Shown here: one piece after another, positions 32,050 to 43,829 of the stretch | Numbering within the stretch: the stretch's first letter is position 1 | Layout of the letters: each line of letters starts with the position of its first letter | DNA from: Castor canadensis | Taxonomy: Eukaryota > Chordata > Mammalia > Rodentia > Castoridae | DNA length: 64,000 bases | Direction of reading: 5' to 3' | Assembly: GCF_047511655.1 (NCBI RefSeq) | Contig: NC_133387.1 | Coordinates: forward strand, 25,476,353 to 25,540,352 | Program-made: the position numbers and the translations under genes | Notes under the pieces: model-generated | Seen by the model: the letters and a program-made list of their open reading frames with translations, nothing else | Told to the model about the DNA's origin: nothing | Database searches by the model: none

Positions 32050-33335
32050 ACAGCAAGTTTTGGTTCATCATTATCACAGTGCCTGTGCCCTTTAACCCAG
32101 AATTCCACGTCTAGGAATTATCCTCCACCTGTGGAGTGCAGAGGTAGTCAGTCGTTAAGCACCGTTCTAATAGCAAAAGACTGGGAAAGTCCAGCAATCA
32201 GGAACTGGTTAAATTATGGTGGATTTATACAGTGGAATACCACAGCCTACAAAAAAAGCCAGCTGCAGCGGTGGTGCTGAACAAATACCAACGTGGTCAC
32301 CACAGCAGGTCATTAAAAGAAAAGAGTATCCTGTCTACAAACTGTAGAGCATGAAAACAAACACACAAAATACACCAGGTGATACTACGTCACACCCATT
32401 AGGATGGCTAAAATAAAACAAAAGCAGGCAAGAACAAGTGTTGGTGACCATGTGGAGAAAAATGGCACCTTCATATATTTCTGTGGGAAGTGTAAAATGG
32501 TGCAGTTGTTTTAGAAAACAGTTTGACAGTCCTTCAAAAACTTGACCACAGAGTTACCATATGATCCAGCAATTCCACTCCTAAGTGTATACCCAAGAAA
32601 ATGGAAACCATGTTAACACAAGAATGTGGGGAGAGGGAATGAGGGAGAATGATGGAGGGGGTGAATCTAATTCAGGTACCCCGCTGTGCAACTAAGATAT
32701 GCTAATGAAAATGTAAAAAAAAAGTACACAAATGTTCAAAGCAACCTTATTCATAGACTCTTTACTTATTTATTTATTTTTTGTGATACTGGGGCTTGAA
32801 CTCAAGGCCTCGCAGTTGCTAGGCAGGTGCTCTACCACTTGAGCCACTCTGCCAGACCTGACCTTATTCATAATAGCCAAAAAAAAGTAGGAACGATCCA
32901 GGTATCTATCAACTTGTGAAAGGATAATCAGAATGTGCTACAATGTAGTATTATTCAGCCATATTAAATGAAGCACTGGTGGAGTGGCGCAAGTGGTGAG
33001 GCCCTGAGTTCAAAGCCCAGTGCTGCAAAAAAGAAAGAAAATGAAGTATTGATGTATACCGTCCATGTATGCTGTAACATGGATGGACCTTGAAAACATA
33101 CACATTGCAAGCATAGTGGCACGTGCTTGTAATTCCACTACTTGAGGGTAGTGAGATCCTATCTCAAAACAATGGGGTAAGGGAGAGAGCATTCTGCACA
33201 CTGAAAAACCAGACACATAAGGACACACACTGTATGATTCCATTTATGTGACATGAAGCAACTCTATAGAGACAGAAAGAATAAGTGGTTGCCAGAGGCC
33301 ACGGGAGAGGGGAATAGGGAGTGACTGCTAATAGA
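32050..33335 (+). mobile_element. Old L1 3' fragment with nested SINEs
   Basis: Decayed sense L1 ORF2/3' UTR words: ATGATCCAGCAATTCCACTC, ATTCATAATAGCC, TGGTTGCCAGAGGCCACGGG. Interrupted by an antisense ID (32778–32862), a sense ID (32970–33047) and a B1 scrap (33105–33180). Confidence 0.75.
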
Positions 33336-33339
33336 TACT

Positions 33340-33580
33340 GGATTCTTTTTTGTTTTGTTTTTTGCAGTGCTGGGAACCACGCCCAGGGCCTGTGCATGGT
33401 AGGTTTGTTTTGCTTTGTTTTGTTTTTGAGACAAGGTCTTGCTAATGTAGCCCAGGCTGGTGTTGAACTCTTTTTTTTTCTTTTATTCATATGTGCATAC
33501 AATGTTTGGGTAGGCTTTGCACTCTTGATTCTCCTACCTCAGTCTAACTAGTGCTAGGAATGCAAATTATAACTGGATTA
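33340..33580 (-). repeat. ID/B1 composite carrying a micro-L1
   Basis: Antisense ID scrap then B1 (GTAGCCCAGGCTGGTGTTGAA), split at 33472 by the L1 micro-insertion and resumed at 33527. Confidence 0.75.
33473..33516 (-). mobile_element. 44-bp L1 micro-insertion in a B1
   Basis: TTTTATTCATATGTGCATAC plus AATGTTTGGGTAGGCT is the complement of an L1 3' terminus. Flanked by TTG(A/C)ACTCTT at 33463–33472 and 33517–33526. Confidence 0.78.
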
Positions 33581-33586
33581 AGTAAT

Positions 33587-33668
33587 TTTTTTCTTTTGGT
33601 GGTATTGAGATTTGAACTCAGGGCCTCATGCTTGTTAGGCAGGTGCTCTGCCACTTGAGCCATACCCT
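33587..33668 (-). repeat. ID SINE
   Basis: Box B GATTTGAACTCAGGG. Confidence 0.85.
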
Positions 33669-34063
33669 AAAAGAGATCAAAGTAAAAACATATTTAGATG
33701 ACAAAACAAAGTTTAACTACCACAGGCCCCCAAACTGAACCCAAAAGGAAATAATGAGAATCAAGAAGAAATGAGAAGTAAATATTTATAAAACATATGA
33801 GTCTATCTAAACAAATTAGGACTATTCAAAACAAAATATTTTAACAGTAGTGATTAATTTGAGAAAGTAAAAATAAGACAAACTAGGAAAACTGGTCAAC
33901 ATTTAAGATGGGAACAGGAAGCAGAGATAAAATTGAGCCAGTTCTTTTACTGGGGAGGAAAGTAGATTTTATGTCTTCATATTAAAATGCTAAGGGTAGT
34001 TCTTCCTAATCCTCCCTTCCTGAACAGTTCAGTCTTAGCCACTAGGTAAAACAGATCAAGGTT
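33669..34063. other. AT-rich DNA without recognised feature
   Basis: Possibly decayed L1. Nothing specific seen. Confidence 0.3.
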
Positions 34064-34412
34064 TTGGTTAGGCGTAGTGGTGCATGCCTGGAGTCCCAGC
34101 TACTTGGGAGAATGAGGCAGGAGCATCACTTGAGCCCAGGAGCTCAAGAGCAGTCTAGGCAATATAGCAAGAACCTGTTTCAAACAAACAAACAAAGCTG
34201 GGCACCAATGGCTCATGCCTGTAATCCTAGCAACTCAGGAAGCAGAGATCAGGAGAATTGAGGTTCGAAGCCAGCCCAGGCAAGTAGTTTGAGAGACCCT
34301 ATCTTGAAAATAGCTATCACAAAAAGGGCTGGTGGAGTGGCTCAAGGTGAAGGCCCTGAGTTCAAGCTCTAGTACAGCAAATAAAACAAAACAAACAAAC
34401 AAAAAAACAGAG
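34064..34412 (+). repeat. B1 (Alu-like) then dimeric B1–ID SINE
   Basis: 34066–34195 has an unusually complete 7SL-like body (ATCACTTGAGCCCAGGAG). A short-form dimer follows at 34196–34412. Confidence 0.86.
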
Positions 34413-34559
34413 CAAGGTTTCTGCAATGAACAGGAAATTGATGTGAATCAGAATGCAATGACAGAATATCTCCTAGACATTCACTGCCAGGTCCTCAGGG
34501 TCTGGGAACACGTTTGACAAATACTTGATGAATGAATGGTGGATGAATGGCTCACTCAC

Positions 34560-34830
34560 TTCCTTCTGAACCCTGATCAAGTGTCATTTCTCAGGGAGGC
34601 CTTCCTACACATCTGTAGAAAGCAATGCAGACAGCCTCTCATCTTTCTTTGCTTCATATTTTTCTTCACAGTACTCAGTACCACCAACGCTGGCTTTGTT
34701 GATTTTTCAGTCTACCTACCCAACTAAATGTGGCTCCTTGAGAATGAGGACAGTTTGGGGAATTACTGTGTACCTAAATCCAGAACAGTGTCTAGCCTAC
34801 GGCAGGTTGCTCAACAAATCTGTACTGAGT
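34560..34830 (+). repeat. L2 fragment
   Basis: TCAGGGAGGCCTTCCTACAC and CTCCTTGAGAATGAGGACAG, then an end like CAACAAATCTGTACTGAG. Confidence 0.6.
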
Positions 34831-34835
34831 GGATC

Positions 34836-35148
34836 TTTTTTTTTTTTTTTCTTTTTGCCATACTGGGGTTTGAACAATTCGGTCTACACCTTGACCCACT
34901 CCACCAGTCCCTTTTTATGAAAGGTTTTTTTCAAGATAGGGTCTTGCTCTCTTGAACTATTTGCCCATGCTGGCTTTGGAACTGAAATTCTTCTGAGTAG
35001 CTAGGATTATAGGCGTGAACCACCAGTGCCTGAATAAACTTTTGTAAAACTTTTTTTTGAGGGGGGTGCGGTTCTGGGGTTTGAGCCCAGGGTCTCACAC
35101 TTGCTAGGCAGGTGCTTTACCACTTGAGCCACTCCACCACCCTTTTTC
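34836..35148 (-). repeat. Dimeric SINE then ID SINE
   Basis: Dimer 34836–35035; ID 35050–35145 with GGGGTTTGAGCCCAGGGTCT. Confidence 0.85.
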
Positions 35149-35269
35149 TCAATCTTTCTTGGTTATCTGAGATATTTATTAAGTTTTAGGGAAAGGAACA
35201 GAACAGCTGCCAATGACTAATTCTACTTCTGGATGTTAGTTATACAACAACATTTTTACAATGATCACC

Positions 35270-35640
35270 TCTGGCCAGGCGCTGGTAGTTCACATGTGTA
35301 ATCCTAGCTACTGAGGAGGCAGAGATCAGGAGGATTTCGGTTCCAAGCCAGCATGGACAAATAGTTTGAGAGAGCGAGACCCTACCTTGAAAAAACCTTT
35401 CATAAAAATGGGCTGGTAGAGTGGTTCAAGGTGTAGACCCTGAGTTGTTCAAACACCATTACCTCTGGGTAATGTGATAATGAACTGAGATCAGGAGGAT
35501 TGAGGTTTAAGGCCACCCCAGCCCCAGGCAAATAGTTTGCAAGACCCCATCTTCAAAATAACCAGGGCAAAATGGACTGCAGGTGTGGCTCAAGTGATAG
35601 AGTTCCTGCTTTGCAAGTGCAAAGCCCTGAGTTCAAATCC
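35270..35640 (+). repeat. Two dimeric SINEs, the second inserted by its tail
   Basis: First short-form dimer 35270–35460. Second long-linker dimer 35478–35640 runs into a CA repeat. Confidence 0.82.

Positions 35641-35671
<31 letters not shown>
35641..35671. repeat. (CA)n microsatellite
   Basis: About 15 perfect CA units at the SINE tail. Confidence 0.95.
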
Positions 35672-35679
35672 GTGATGGG

Positions 35680-35990
35680 AGCGGAACTGGAATTTGAACT
35701 CAGGGCTTCACGCTTGCTAGGCAAGCACTCTGTTGCCTCAGCCATGCCTCCAGCTTACATCTGTTGCTTTTAAAATCAGAGAAAAATTAAAATTTATTAA
35801 CATCTTGTAAATTTATTGCTTGAGCAACATGCATGCAATGAAGGAAAAAACACATGAGTTGGGATGGGGAAATTGGGTCAAGAGCTTGGGTCAGGCCTGA
35901 AGATGCAGCTCAGTGGAGAGGTTTGCCCAGCATGTACAAGATCCTTCCTGGGTTCAAGCCTGTGGACTGGAAAAAAAGAAAAAAAAAAGT
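35680..35990. repeat. Antisense ID and sense ID-like SINE
   Basis: ID on minus at 35680–35757 and an older ID on plus at 35893–35990. Confidence 0.75.
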
Positions 35991-36424
35991 TTCAGGAGGT
36001 GGAAGTGGGAGGGCTGTAGCAGTGTGTGGAGGACCAGGGAAGGGCCCCATGGCCTGTGGAACAGTCTTGAAAGATGGACAGAGGGTACCCATTGAAACAG
36101 TGACTTCTTCATTCCCCACCTGGGCCAGAGGCCTCAACCCAGAGTCTGGTCCTAGCACACTAACCACTAAGTTGAGGTGAGTCACTCCTCCAGGCCTCAG
36201 TTTCCTCATCTGTGAAGTGCTGGGCTGAGGCAGTTGGGCTGTCTCTCAGCCTCTCTGCCTCAGAGGTGTACAGTTCCAGAACCCTCACTAAGAAGTGGGG
36301 AGCATGGGCTGGGGAACCCACAGCAGGCCTCTGCCACCAAGTTCCATTGGGAGAAGATTGGCCGAACAAGGCAGACTAGGAAGGATTAAAAAATAAAAAC
36401 ACTGTTCAAACTACACTGGGGGCA

Positions 36425-37050
36425 GTATTGGGGTGATTAGTCCCAGCACGCAGGAGATTGGAGCAGGAGGAGCTCAAGTTCAAAGCTGGCTCAGGCTACA
36501 TTTCGAATTTCAGGCCAGCCTGATACAAGCCATAACAAAATCATGTCTGGGTGGGAGCTGGTGGCTACTCTGGAGGTGGGGATCAGGAGGATTGAGATTC
36601 AAGGTCAGGAAATAGATCACAAGACCCTATCTCAATAATACCCAACACAGGCGCCTGTGCCTCATGCCTGTAATCCTAGCTACTCCTACTCGGGAGGCAG
36701 AGATGTGGAGATCAAAGTTTGAAGCCAGCCCAGTCAAATAGTTTGAGAGACCCTATCTCAAAAATACCCAAAACGCAAAAGAAGGGCTGGTGGAGTGGCT
36801 CAAGTGGTAGAGTGCCTGCCTAGCAAGCATGAGGCCTTGAGTTTAAACCCCAGTATGGCCAAAAAAAAAAAAAAGTCTAAAAATTTTTTTTATTATAAAA
36901 AACAAAATATATTGATTTCACAATTTTTAAAAAGGCAAAATTCAATAAATATTTGACTGGAGGTGCAACTCAGTGACAGAACGCATGCTTGAGGCCCTGG
37001 GCTCAATCCCTAGCACATCCTCTGCCTCTCTACCACAGTAAAAAACATTT
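36425..37050 (+). repeat. SINE cluster (B1, left arm, dimer, ID)
   Basis: B1 36425–36545; isolated left arm 36545–36650; dimer with full ID arm 36651–36875; older ID 36955–37045. Confidence 0.82.
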
Positions 37051-37530
37051 AATCAGTGGTCTGCAAAATCTGTCAAGTAGACAGTTGCAACTCAGCACAA
37101 TAACAACATGGGCTGAGGACATCCTGTGGAGGCCCTATAAGGACTGTGTGAGGTCGTTAAGTGAGAATGGGTGAATGTTGGCAGTTTTATAGTTTACTGA
37201 GTTTCACATTTTCTACTAGGATGGGGAATTGGTTCCAGAACCCTCCTTCCCCCATAGCAGACACCAGGATCTGCAGATGCTCGAGTCCCTTATATAAATG
37301 TCACAGTATTTGTATGTGACTTCTACAAAACTTCCTGAATGCTTCAATCCTGAAACTTCCTGAATGCTTTGATCCTGTCTGGAATATTTGATACCTTACC
37401 TCTAGAGTACTCATGTACCTTGTAATACAATGTAAATGCTACACAAATAGTTGCTATACTGTACTGTTTTTAGGGGATATTGACAAGAAAAATAGTTCAC
37501 ACATGTTTAGCACAGACACAATTTTTTCCC

Positions 37531-37702
37531 CCCAGTACTAGAGTTTGAACTCAGGACCTGCACCTTGAACCACTCTGCCAGCCCTTTTTTGTGATGGGTT
37601 TTTTCAAGATAGGGTCTCTTGAACTGTTTGCCCAATGCTGGCTTTGAACTGTGATTCTCCTGAGTAACTAGCATTACAGCCATGAGCCACCACTGCCTGG
37701 CT
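37531..37702 (-). repeat. Dimeric B1–ID SINE nested in MER2
   Basis: Short ID form. The B1 arm has a small deletion. Confidence 0.86.
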
Positions 37703-37713
37703 TCAAATATTTT

Positions 37714-38624
37714 GTTTTTGAAGACAGAAAAGAGTGATTTATTAGGAAAGCAGAATTACACTGCAAGGGTAAGGGTTAATTGCACTGAAGCTGTCCAAGG
37801 TTGGGGTTTTATCAGTAGGGTGGAGTTACTAGGTGGGTTGAAATCGGGGTCCTTCCCTGTGGCCCTCCCCAAACGGCTTGGCCACTACACAGAAGCTACT
37901 GGATGTGGAAAGGCACACTCCTGATCTTCTTTGCCCTTCTCATCTGATCCTTTTTGCCATTCCCAATTTAACCTTGATATGGGAGATGCATCCTAAGGAT
38001 ACAGGCCCATCATTTAATCATTGGTCCAAGAAGTGGGCCATCTGGGGATTTTAGAATGGGGCATTTCCTTCTTCCTGCTCATGCGTCCCTGTACGCCAAC
38101 ATTCCCTCCTTAAGAGCGCAGATCCCTGAATTCTTTCAGGGGTATGGCCAGCAAGATCAATATAGCTGCTTTCTGCTGACTGGGTGACAGGGATACTCAG
38201 GGTCCAGGGTCTCTGTCAGGACACAGGAAGGTTGATTAGGTTTGGTCAGAGACAGCTGCTGAGAATATGGCCTTGCATTGTTGGAATTGTTACAAAATGA
38301 AGCACCATGGTATCCAAGGGCAGAAAGGTACTCTGTAGCCTGAAGTCCATTCTTAAGTTACAGTCTGTCAATCCTATAGCAGTGTCTCAAAACACTGCTC
38401 AGGTTGTATTGTTAAGACTGCACTTATAGTAGATCTAAGTCATGGCACCAAAATTACCAGTGGTTGGGGTATTCCCAACTACTGGTTCTTGGGAATAATG
38501 CCTAAGATTAAGAGATTCCAGTGGGTACAGCAAAAGAACCAGGAAGAGAGTGAAGAGTGAGTTATTACGAAAGTGGGGTGAGTTGGTGGGCTCTCTACTA
38601 CTTGATCCACCCCCCTAGCCCCTT
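37714..38624 (-). mobile_element. Retroposed ERV 3' end with an ID-like head
   Basis: Insert flanked by AAATATTTT at 37705–37713 and 38625–38633. Reading minus: an ID-like start (GGGGCTAGGGGGGTGGATCA, to about 38585), about 470 bp of unrecognised, stop-interrupted sequence, a purine tract AAGGAGGGAA (38111–38102) immediately followed by TGTTGGCG, the polypurine-tract/LTR boundary of a retrovirus, about 385 bp of LTR, AATAAA (37743–37738), and an A-rich end 21 bases later. It therefore looks like a polyadenylated ERV transcript end copied by L1 machinery. No intact gene remains. Confidence 0.6.
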
Positions 38625-38836
38625 AAATATTTTCAATCTGAGGTTGATTGAATCCATGAATACAGAACCCAAGAATGTGGAGGGTTGATGGTATTAGAAG
38701 ACAAAATTTCAATGTTTTGAAAAAAGCAAGTTAATGCAAAAGCTTTGGAGAGATTTAGTGTAAAGTCCCTATTTCCACATCTCAGTAAAGACTCCTGAAC
38801 AATCCAATGAGTAGATAAGAATCAAAAGAATCAGCA

Positions 38837-39042
38837 TGCCAAGCGCTGTGGCTCATGCCTATAATTCTAGCTACTCAGGAGGCATTGATCTGGAGGACTG
38901 CAATTTGAAGCCAGCCTGGGGAAATAGATTTTTATCAAATCTATCTTGATAAAAACCCATCACAAAAAAAGAGGCTGGTGGGTGGCTCAAGATGTAGGCC
39001 CTGAGTTCAAGCCCCAGTACCGCAAGGGAAAAAAAAAAAATC
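38837..39042 (+). repeat. Dimeric B1–ID SINE
   Basis: Short ID form; tail A12. Confidence 0.87.
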
Positions 39043-39367
39043 AATGTGGATTTAAGAGATGTTCTCATTGTGAGCTACCTTCCAACTTATGTCCATATAG
39101 CAATTTAGGATGAATCAGTGTGTAGATACTTTTCTCTTGTCCTTGCATGGATTTATCAAAGTATTGACAGTTAAAATTTTGAGAGAGCTTCCTCCTTGTC
39201 ATCTTGTCCTGGCAGTCATGGTGGGTTGAGTTTGGGCAAGTCTAAGGCAGCTGCGAGCGGGCCAGGCCTGGAGTGGGCTTCGTGCTGCTTGGCAAATGGC
39301 TGTGGCCTGGAGGAGGCAGGTGTCTTGCTGTTCTAACAAAGAGGTGAAAGTTAAGAGTTGAGGTGTT
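39043..39367. other. Unique DNA before the L1 tail
   Basis: Nothing recognised apart from the target-site duplication at its right end. Confidence 0.4.
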
Positions 39368-39635
39368 CGCACAGGAAATCAATGTGAGTCAATGCCCTGT
39401 ATAGCTATCCTTATCTCAACCAGCAAAACCCCTTGTTCCTTCCTATTATTGCTTATACTCTCTCTACAACAAAATTAGAGATAAGGGCAAAATAGTTTCT
39501 GCTGGGTATTGAGGGGGGGAGCGGGAGGGGGTGGAGTGGGTGGTAAGGGAGGGGGTGGGGGCAGGGGGGAGAAATAAACCAAGCCTTGTATGCACATATG
39601 AATAATAAAAGAAAAATGAAAAAAAAAAAAAAAAA
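39368..39635 (+). mobile_element. L1 3' UTR insertion (268 bp)
   Basis: 5'-truncated to the 3' UTR: CACAGGAAATCAATGTGAG, then a G-rich tract, then CATATGAATAATAAAAG and an A-run. Perfect 15-bp duplications AAGAGTTGAGGTGTT at 39353–39367 and 39636–39650. Confidence 0.95.
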
Positions 39636-39650
39636 AAGAGTTGAGGTGTT

Positions 39651-40448
39651 GTGGCAATATAGTCAGAGGAGAAACCAAGCGACACTCAGAGGAGTGGAGA
39701 ACTCAGATTTTAATTTTACGCTAGTGGGCTCAGACGTGTACCTGTGTCTGAGCCCTGAACAAAGGATTCACAGGATATTTAAAAGGCAGTGCAGGGCATC
39801 AGGTTACAAGGAATGTGCTGTCCCATAAATTAGGGGCTAGTAGTGGGTTAGAGACCTAAGATTTAGATAAGAACAGCAGGGGAGTCCTGCTTTGGAAAGT
39901 TTATTTACAAGTGGAGACAAAGAAAGGCAGGAATGGGTGCTTATCTCTGCATGGTGCCTTTCATCTTGGTCCTGAACTTTTGCATGGCTCTAATGGGCAA
40001 TTCCTCACAGCTCTGTCCGAGGTTACAGCTTTTAATTGACAGTTTACCATGTTTTACAGCCCTGTTTCAAGGCTATCTTCCTCTTCAGAGGCATTAGGAT
40101 GCAATGGGGTTGCCCTATTTTCTGTGCTGTTTTCATTCGTAAGTACAACTCCTACATCTCCTTCACACACACATGTTTTTCATACACATCCGTTTGCACA
40201 TGGGCACACACTCCCTCTTCCTAGCCAACTACCACCTCTCTCCCAGACACAGAGGCCCAGACATTTCTGCTGCCAGCTGGCTAACTGTGTGACTCTGCTC
40301 TAAGTTGACTTGTGGAGGGCAGAGGGCTGTCTTGCTGCCTTTTGTCCCAGCCAAGAAGGCCAGAAGCTGCTGCTGAGAGAGAGATAAAGCAAGGAAGAGG
40401 ACACTCCATCCTTGTTTCCGTCTCTTGACTAACACCCCACCCTTTGTT
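39651..40448. other. Unique DNA
   Basis: No repeat recognised. Short open frames on both strands lack resemblance. Confidence 0.4.
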
Positions 40449-40645
40449 TCTGTTTTTGTGGTACTGGGGTTTGAACTCAGGGCCTATATCTTGAGCCACT
40501 CCACCAGCCCTTTTTTTGTGATGGGTTTTTTTGAGATAGGGTCTCTTGAACTATTTGTCTGGGCTGTCTTTGAATGCGATCCTCCTGATCTCTGTCTCCT
40601 GAGTAGCCAGGACTACAGGTGTGAGCCACTGGCTCCTGGCTTCCC
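40449..40645 (-). repeat. Dimeric B1–ID SINE
   Basis: Short ID form with GGGCCTATATCTTGAGCC. Confidence 0.88.
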
Positions 40646-40969
40646 ACCATCTTCCACCACCCTTTGGCTCTAACTAGAAGACTGGAGAGAGGAGCTGCCC
40701 ATTCCTAAGAGATGGCCTCAGTGAAGGTGGCTCACTCCTCTCTAAGTCATGCTCCCGCCCGCCCTCTCCCCCAGAACCTGAAAGGCAGCCATATTGCTTG
40801 GTGTCTCAGGCTTCTAGCTCTTCCATTTGGCCCAGGAAACCTCCCCTCCTTGGTTCTTTAGCATGTCAGGGTATCACTTGCTGATGTCATTGAATGTTTA
40901 TGTCTCTCAATTGATAAGCATGTTCTGTCTAGAGAACTTTTTTACAGCTCTTAAAAATTATTACAGTGG

Positions 40970-41062
40970 GCTGGGAATGTAGCTCAGTGGTAGGGTGCTT
41001 GCCCAGTATGTTCAAGGACTTGAGTTTGATCCCAAGCACTGCAAAAACAAAACAAAAGAACG
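40970..41062 (+). repeat. ID SINE, older form
   Basis: GGCTGGGAATGTAGCTCAGTGG is the general rodent ID start, without the GGTGGAGTGG change of the young form. Confidence 0.83.
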
Positions 41063-41171
41063 TACTTGTTCATTTATCGCCTCCACTCTGAGAGGTGTTT
41101 TGTTTTTTTTTTGTGGGGGGGTACTGGGGTTTGAACTGAGAGGTGTAAGTTTTTAAAATACATTACCTTAT

Positions 41172-41378
41172 CCAGGCCCTGATTGCTCATGCCTGTAACC
41201 CTAGCTACTGAGGAGGCCGAGATCAGAAGGATCTCAGTTCAAAGCCAGCCGGGGAAATAGTTTGAGACCCTATCTCGAAAAAATCCATCATAAAAAAATC
41301 TGGTGGACTGGCTCAAGGTGTAGGCCCTGAGTTCAAACCCCAGTACTGCAAAAAAAAAAAAAAAAAAAAAAAAAAAGA
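41172..41378 (+). repeat. Dimeric B1–ID SINE with long A tail
   Basis: The tail is about 30 A; the body is little diverged. Confidence 0.9.
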
Positions 41379-41499
41379 TCTTTTTAGTGTGTGCCTTGCA
41401 CAAATCAGGTTTCTGTTGATCAGTCTCTTATTCACAAGCACTAAAGATCAGTAAGCCCCTGGAGCTTAAAAACCCTTTACCAAGACTGAACCTACCCAT

Positions 41500-41730
41500 C
41501 CTACTTAAATCCAAGCTCAGCTACTCCTCAGCCTGGAACACTGGGCAAATCTCTTCCATTCTCTAAGCCTCAAGATCCCGTCATAAAAGCAAACTGGCTG
41601 AACTACATAATGGCGCTAACATTCCTCTGGTGGATTAGATTCGGTAACTAAGTGCTTTATTGATGGAGTCCTTGTGACTTCCCTGCCTCCAGAGTCTGGA
41701 ATGAACTCATCGTTGTTCCCTGCCTCTTCT
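41500..41730 (-). repeat. Inverted-duplication arm 2 (LTR-free)
   Basis: Reverse complement of the non-LTR parts of 29256–29899. The minus-strand junction CACTTAGTTACCGAATC is the empty site of the LTR at 29328. Confidence 0.88.
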
Positions 41731-43120
41731 CTGCACAAAAGAGAGAGATCTAGGGGGAAGAATAGAGGCAAATGTTCTTCTACTGTAAAGAAAACAAGCA
41801 GCTTTGGGACTCACTCATAGTGGGGGCCCTTTCCAATCCAATGAGCTCCAATGAGTGAATGGTATATATTCAGCTCAGGAGACTTTGTGTAAGTTAGGAC
41901 AAGTGTCCTAAGAAACTTTTTACCTGTCACTGACCCCAAGCTGTTGATGTTCTCATTGTCTGGGTGACTCCTGGTGCACAGAATGCCTTGGGTTAGGGCC
42001 TGAGGCTTTCACACAGCCTCCTGATACAGGTCACTGAGTCAAGGAGCATGTGACTGTGAGTGGTTGTTTTGTTCCCCAGACTGTGTGTGGTCTTATCACT
42101 GTGGGAAGACCAGGTTCTGGGGTAGGAATGTAGCTAAGTGGGATAGTGCTTGCCAAGCATGTGTGAAGCCCTAGCTGCCTCATCTCCCCTACTTTTTCTA
42201 AGCCAGAAATCAAGGCAAGTCCCCACCCTTCTCTTCCAAAGGTGAACATATCTTCCTAAAAAGGGGGTGCATTGTGAAAGTCACCCCCTTTGTGTGGTGA
42301 CTTATCCTGAGGATAAGGCCTCATTTATGAGACCCCCTAAAGGGAAAGGTATAAAGTCAAAGTTATTCCACTTCTAGAGACAGGTCAAGGACCAATAACT
42401 ATGTATGATAACCAACTCAGGGTTTACCTCGCCTGGTTGACCAAGAAAAAGTAGTTGTAAGGGAAAAAGAGAAAAAAAGAAACAATTGTTATATGTGCCA
42501 GACAGGTCTGAGAAGCTGTCTCTGTCATCAGAGCACAAAATTTCCACTTGCCCTGCTCCTGAGGCTAGTCACCTTGGCCTGTCAGGACAGGACAGAAAGC
42601 TGGCCCTGCTCTGGAGAGTTTGTTACCCTCTTCATACACGTCCTCATTTTTTTCTGTCTACTTTCCCCACCTTGGGACATCTGACCATCCTGCTGGGCCA
42701 TGCAGCAATCTCTCTCCTGAAAGAATTTAGTCCTTTCCTGTTGTACTTAGGAAAACATTTCCCTGACTATTGCTTTTAATTTTGTTTGTGATTATTTTCT
42801 TCTTCTTTTTTTTACAACTATTTATTCAACAGCTATATATTAACTGTTATATGTCAACTGTGTCAGCTGTGAAAACAATGATGTTTTGAAAAACCCAGTC
42901 CTGGTATATAAGAACTGGCAACTAAGATGGTGGCAGTCATGTGAAACCAGATCCTTACAACTGGGCAAGGCATTTTAGAGACTGGACTACTTGCCTTTAG
43001 GACTCTTCTTCCTCCCTAGAAACTTGATAGTACCATCATACTCTTAGGCAATAAGACTGAGCCTTATCACTTAAAACATTTAAATTTATATATGACTTAT
43101 TTATATATAATAAAACTATT
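41731..43120. other. Mostly unique DNA
   Basis: Contains an old ID-like arm at 42117–42180 and a perfect-arm hairpin at 42260–42290 (AAAGGGGGTG / CACCCCCTTT). L2-like words lie near 42820–42900. No gene. Confidence 0.45.
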
Positions 43121-43125
43121 TATTT

Positions 43126-43428
43126 ATTTTGGTGGGACTGGGGTTTGAACTCAGGGCTTTGTACTTGCAAAGCAGACACTCCACTGCTTGAACCACACCT
43201 CCAGTCCATTTTGCTCTGGTTGTTTTGGAGATAGGGTCTCTCAAATCAGATCCTCCTCATCTCAGCCTCACAAGTAGCTAGAATTACAGGCATGAGCCAC
43301 TGGCGCCTACCCAGACAAGATCTTGTTATGGTATCCAGGCTGGCCTGAAATTTGCAATGTAACCTAGGCCAGCCTTAAACTTGAGATTTTCCGTCTTCAG
43401 TCTCCTGAGCACCTGGCTCTAATAAAAC
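43126..43428 (-). repeat. Dimeric long-linker SINE then B1
   Basis: Dimer 43126–43312; B1 43313–43428 with an internal partial duplication of its GGCCTGAAA/AGGCCAGCCTTAAAC part. Confidence 0.82.
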
Positions 43429-43829
43429 AATTTAAATAAGCTATATTATGTATAGTTATAATAACTCATTAGAAATGTCATATAAATATAATAACTTATT
43501 AGGGTTAGAAAAACACAGAAAATTGACATATACACACTTACTAACTTCTGTTTATTAAATTATGGTGACAAATAAACCTGCCAGGTCCTGTGCTGATTGG
43601 GCAATGTGTGTTTCCTTTCCTTTTACAAAAGTCCAACTGGGGACACAAAAGATAACAGAAGGTAGCATGGGGCAATAGAGTCAGAGCTGGGCAGCTGGTT
43701 AGGAAATTGCAAAGGCAAGTGTCTCCAACCTCCACTGGCCTGCTGTCCTCTCTGTCCCTACATAAAGAGCGTCATTAAGAGGATTGGATTTCTCAGACTG
43801 GCATTTCAAGGCATCTGGTTAAGAGTAGT

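Larger units (their letters stand above)
37212..38692 (+). mobile_element. MER2-type transposon split by a SINE and a retroposon
   Basis: Left part 37212–37530 (GGGGAATTGGTTCCAGAACC, GCTCGAGTCCCTTATATAAA) with an internal repeat of CTTCCTGAATGCTT. Right part 38625–38692 (TTCAATCTGAGGTTGATTGA). Separated by a SINE (37531–37702) and a 911-bp insert. Confidence 0.83.
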
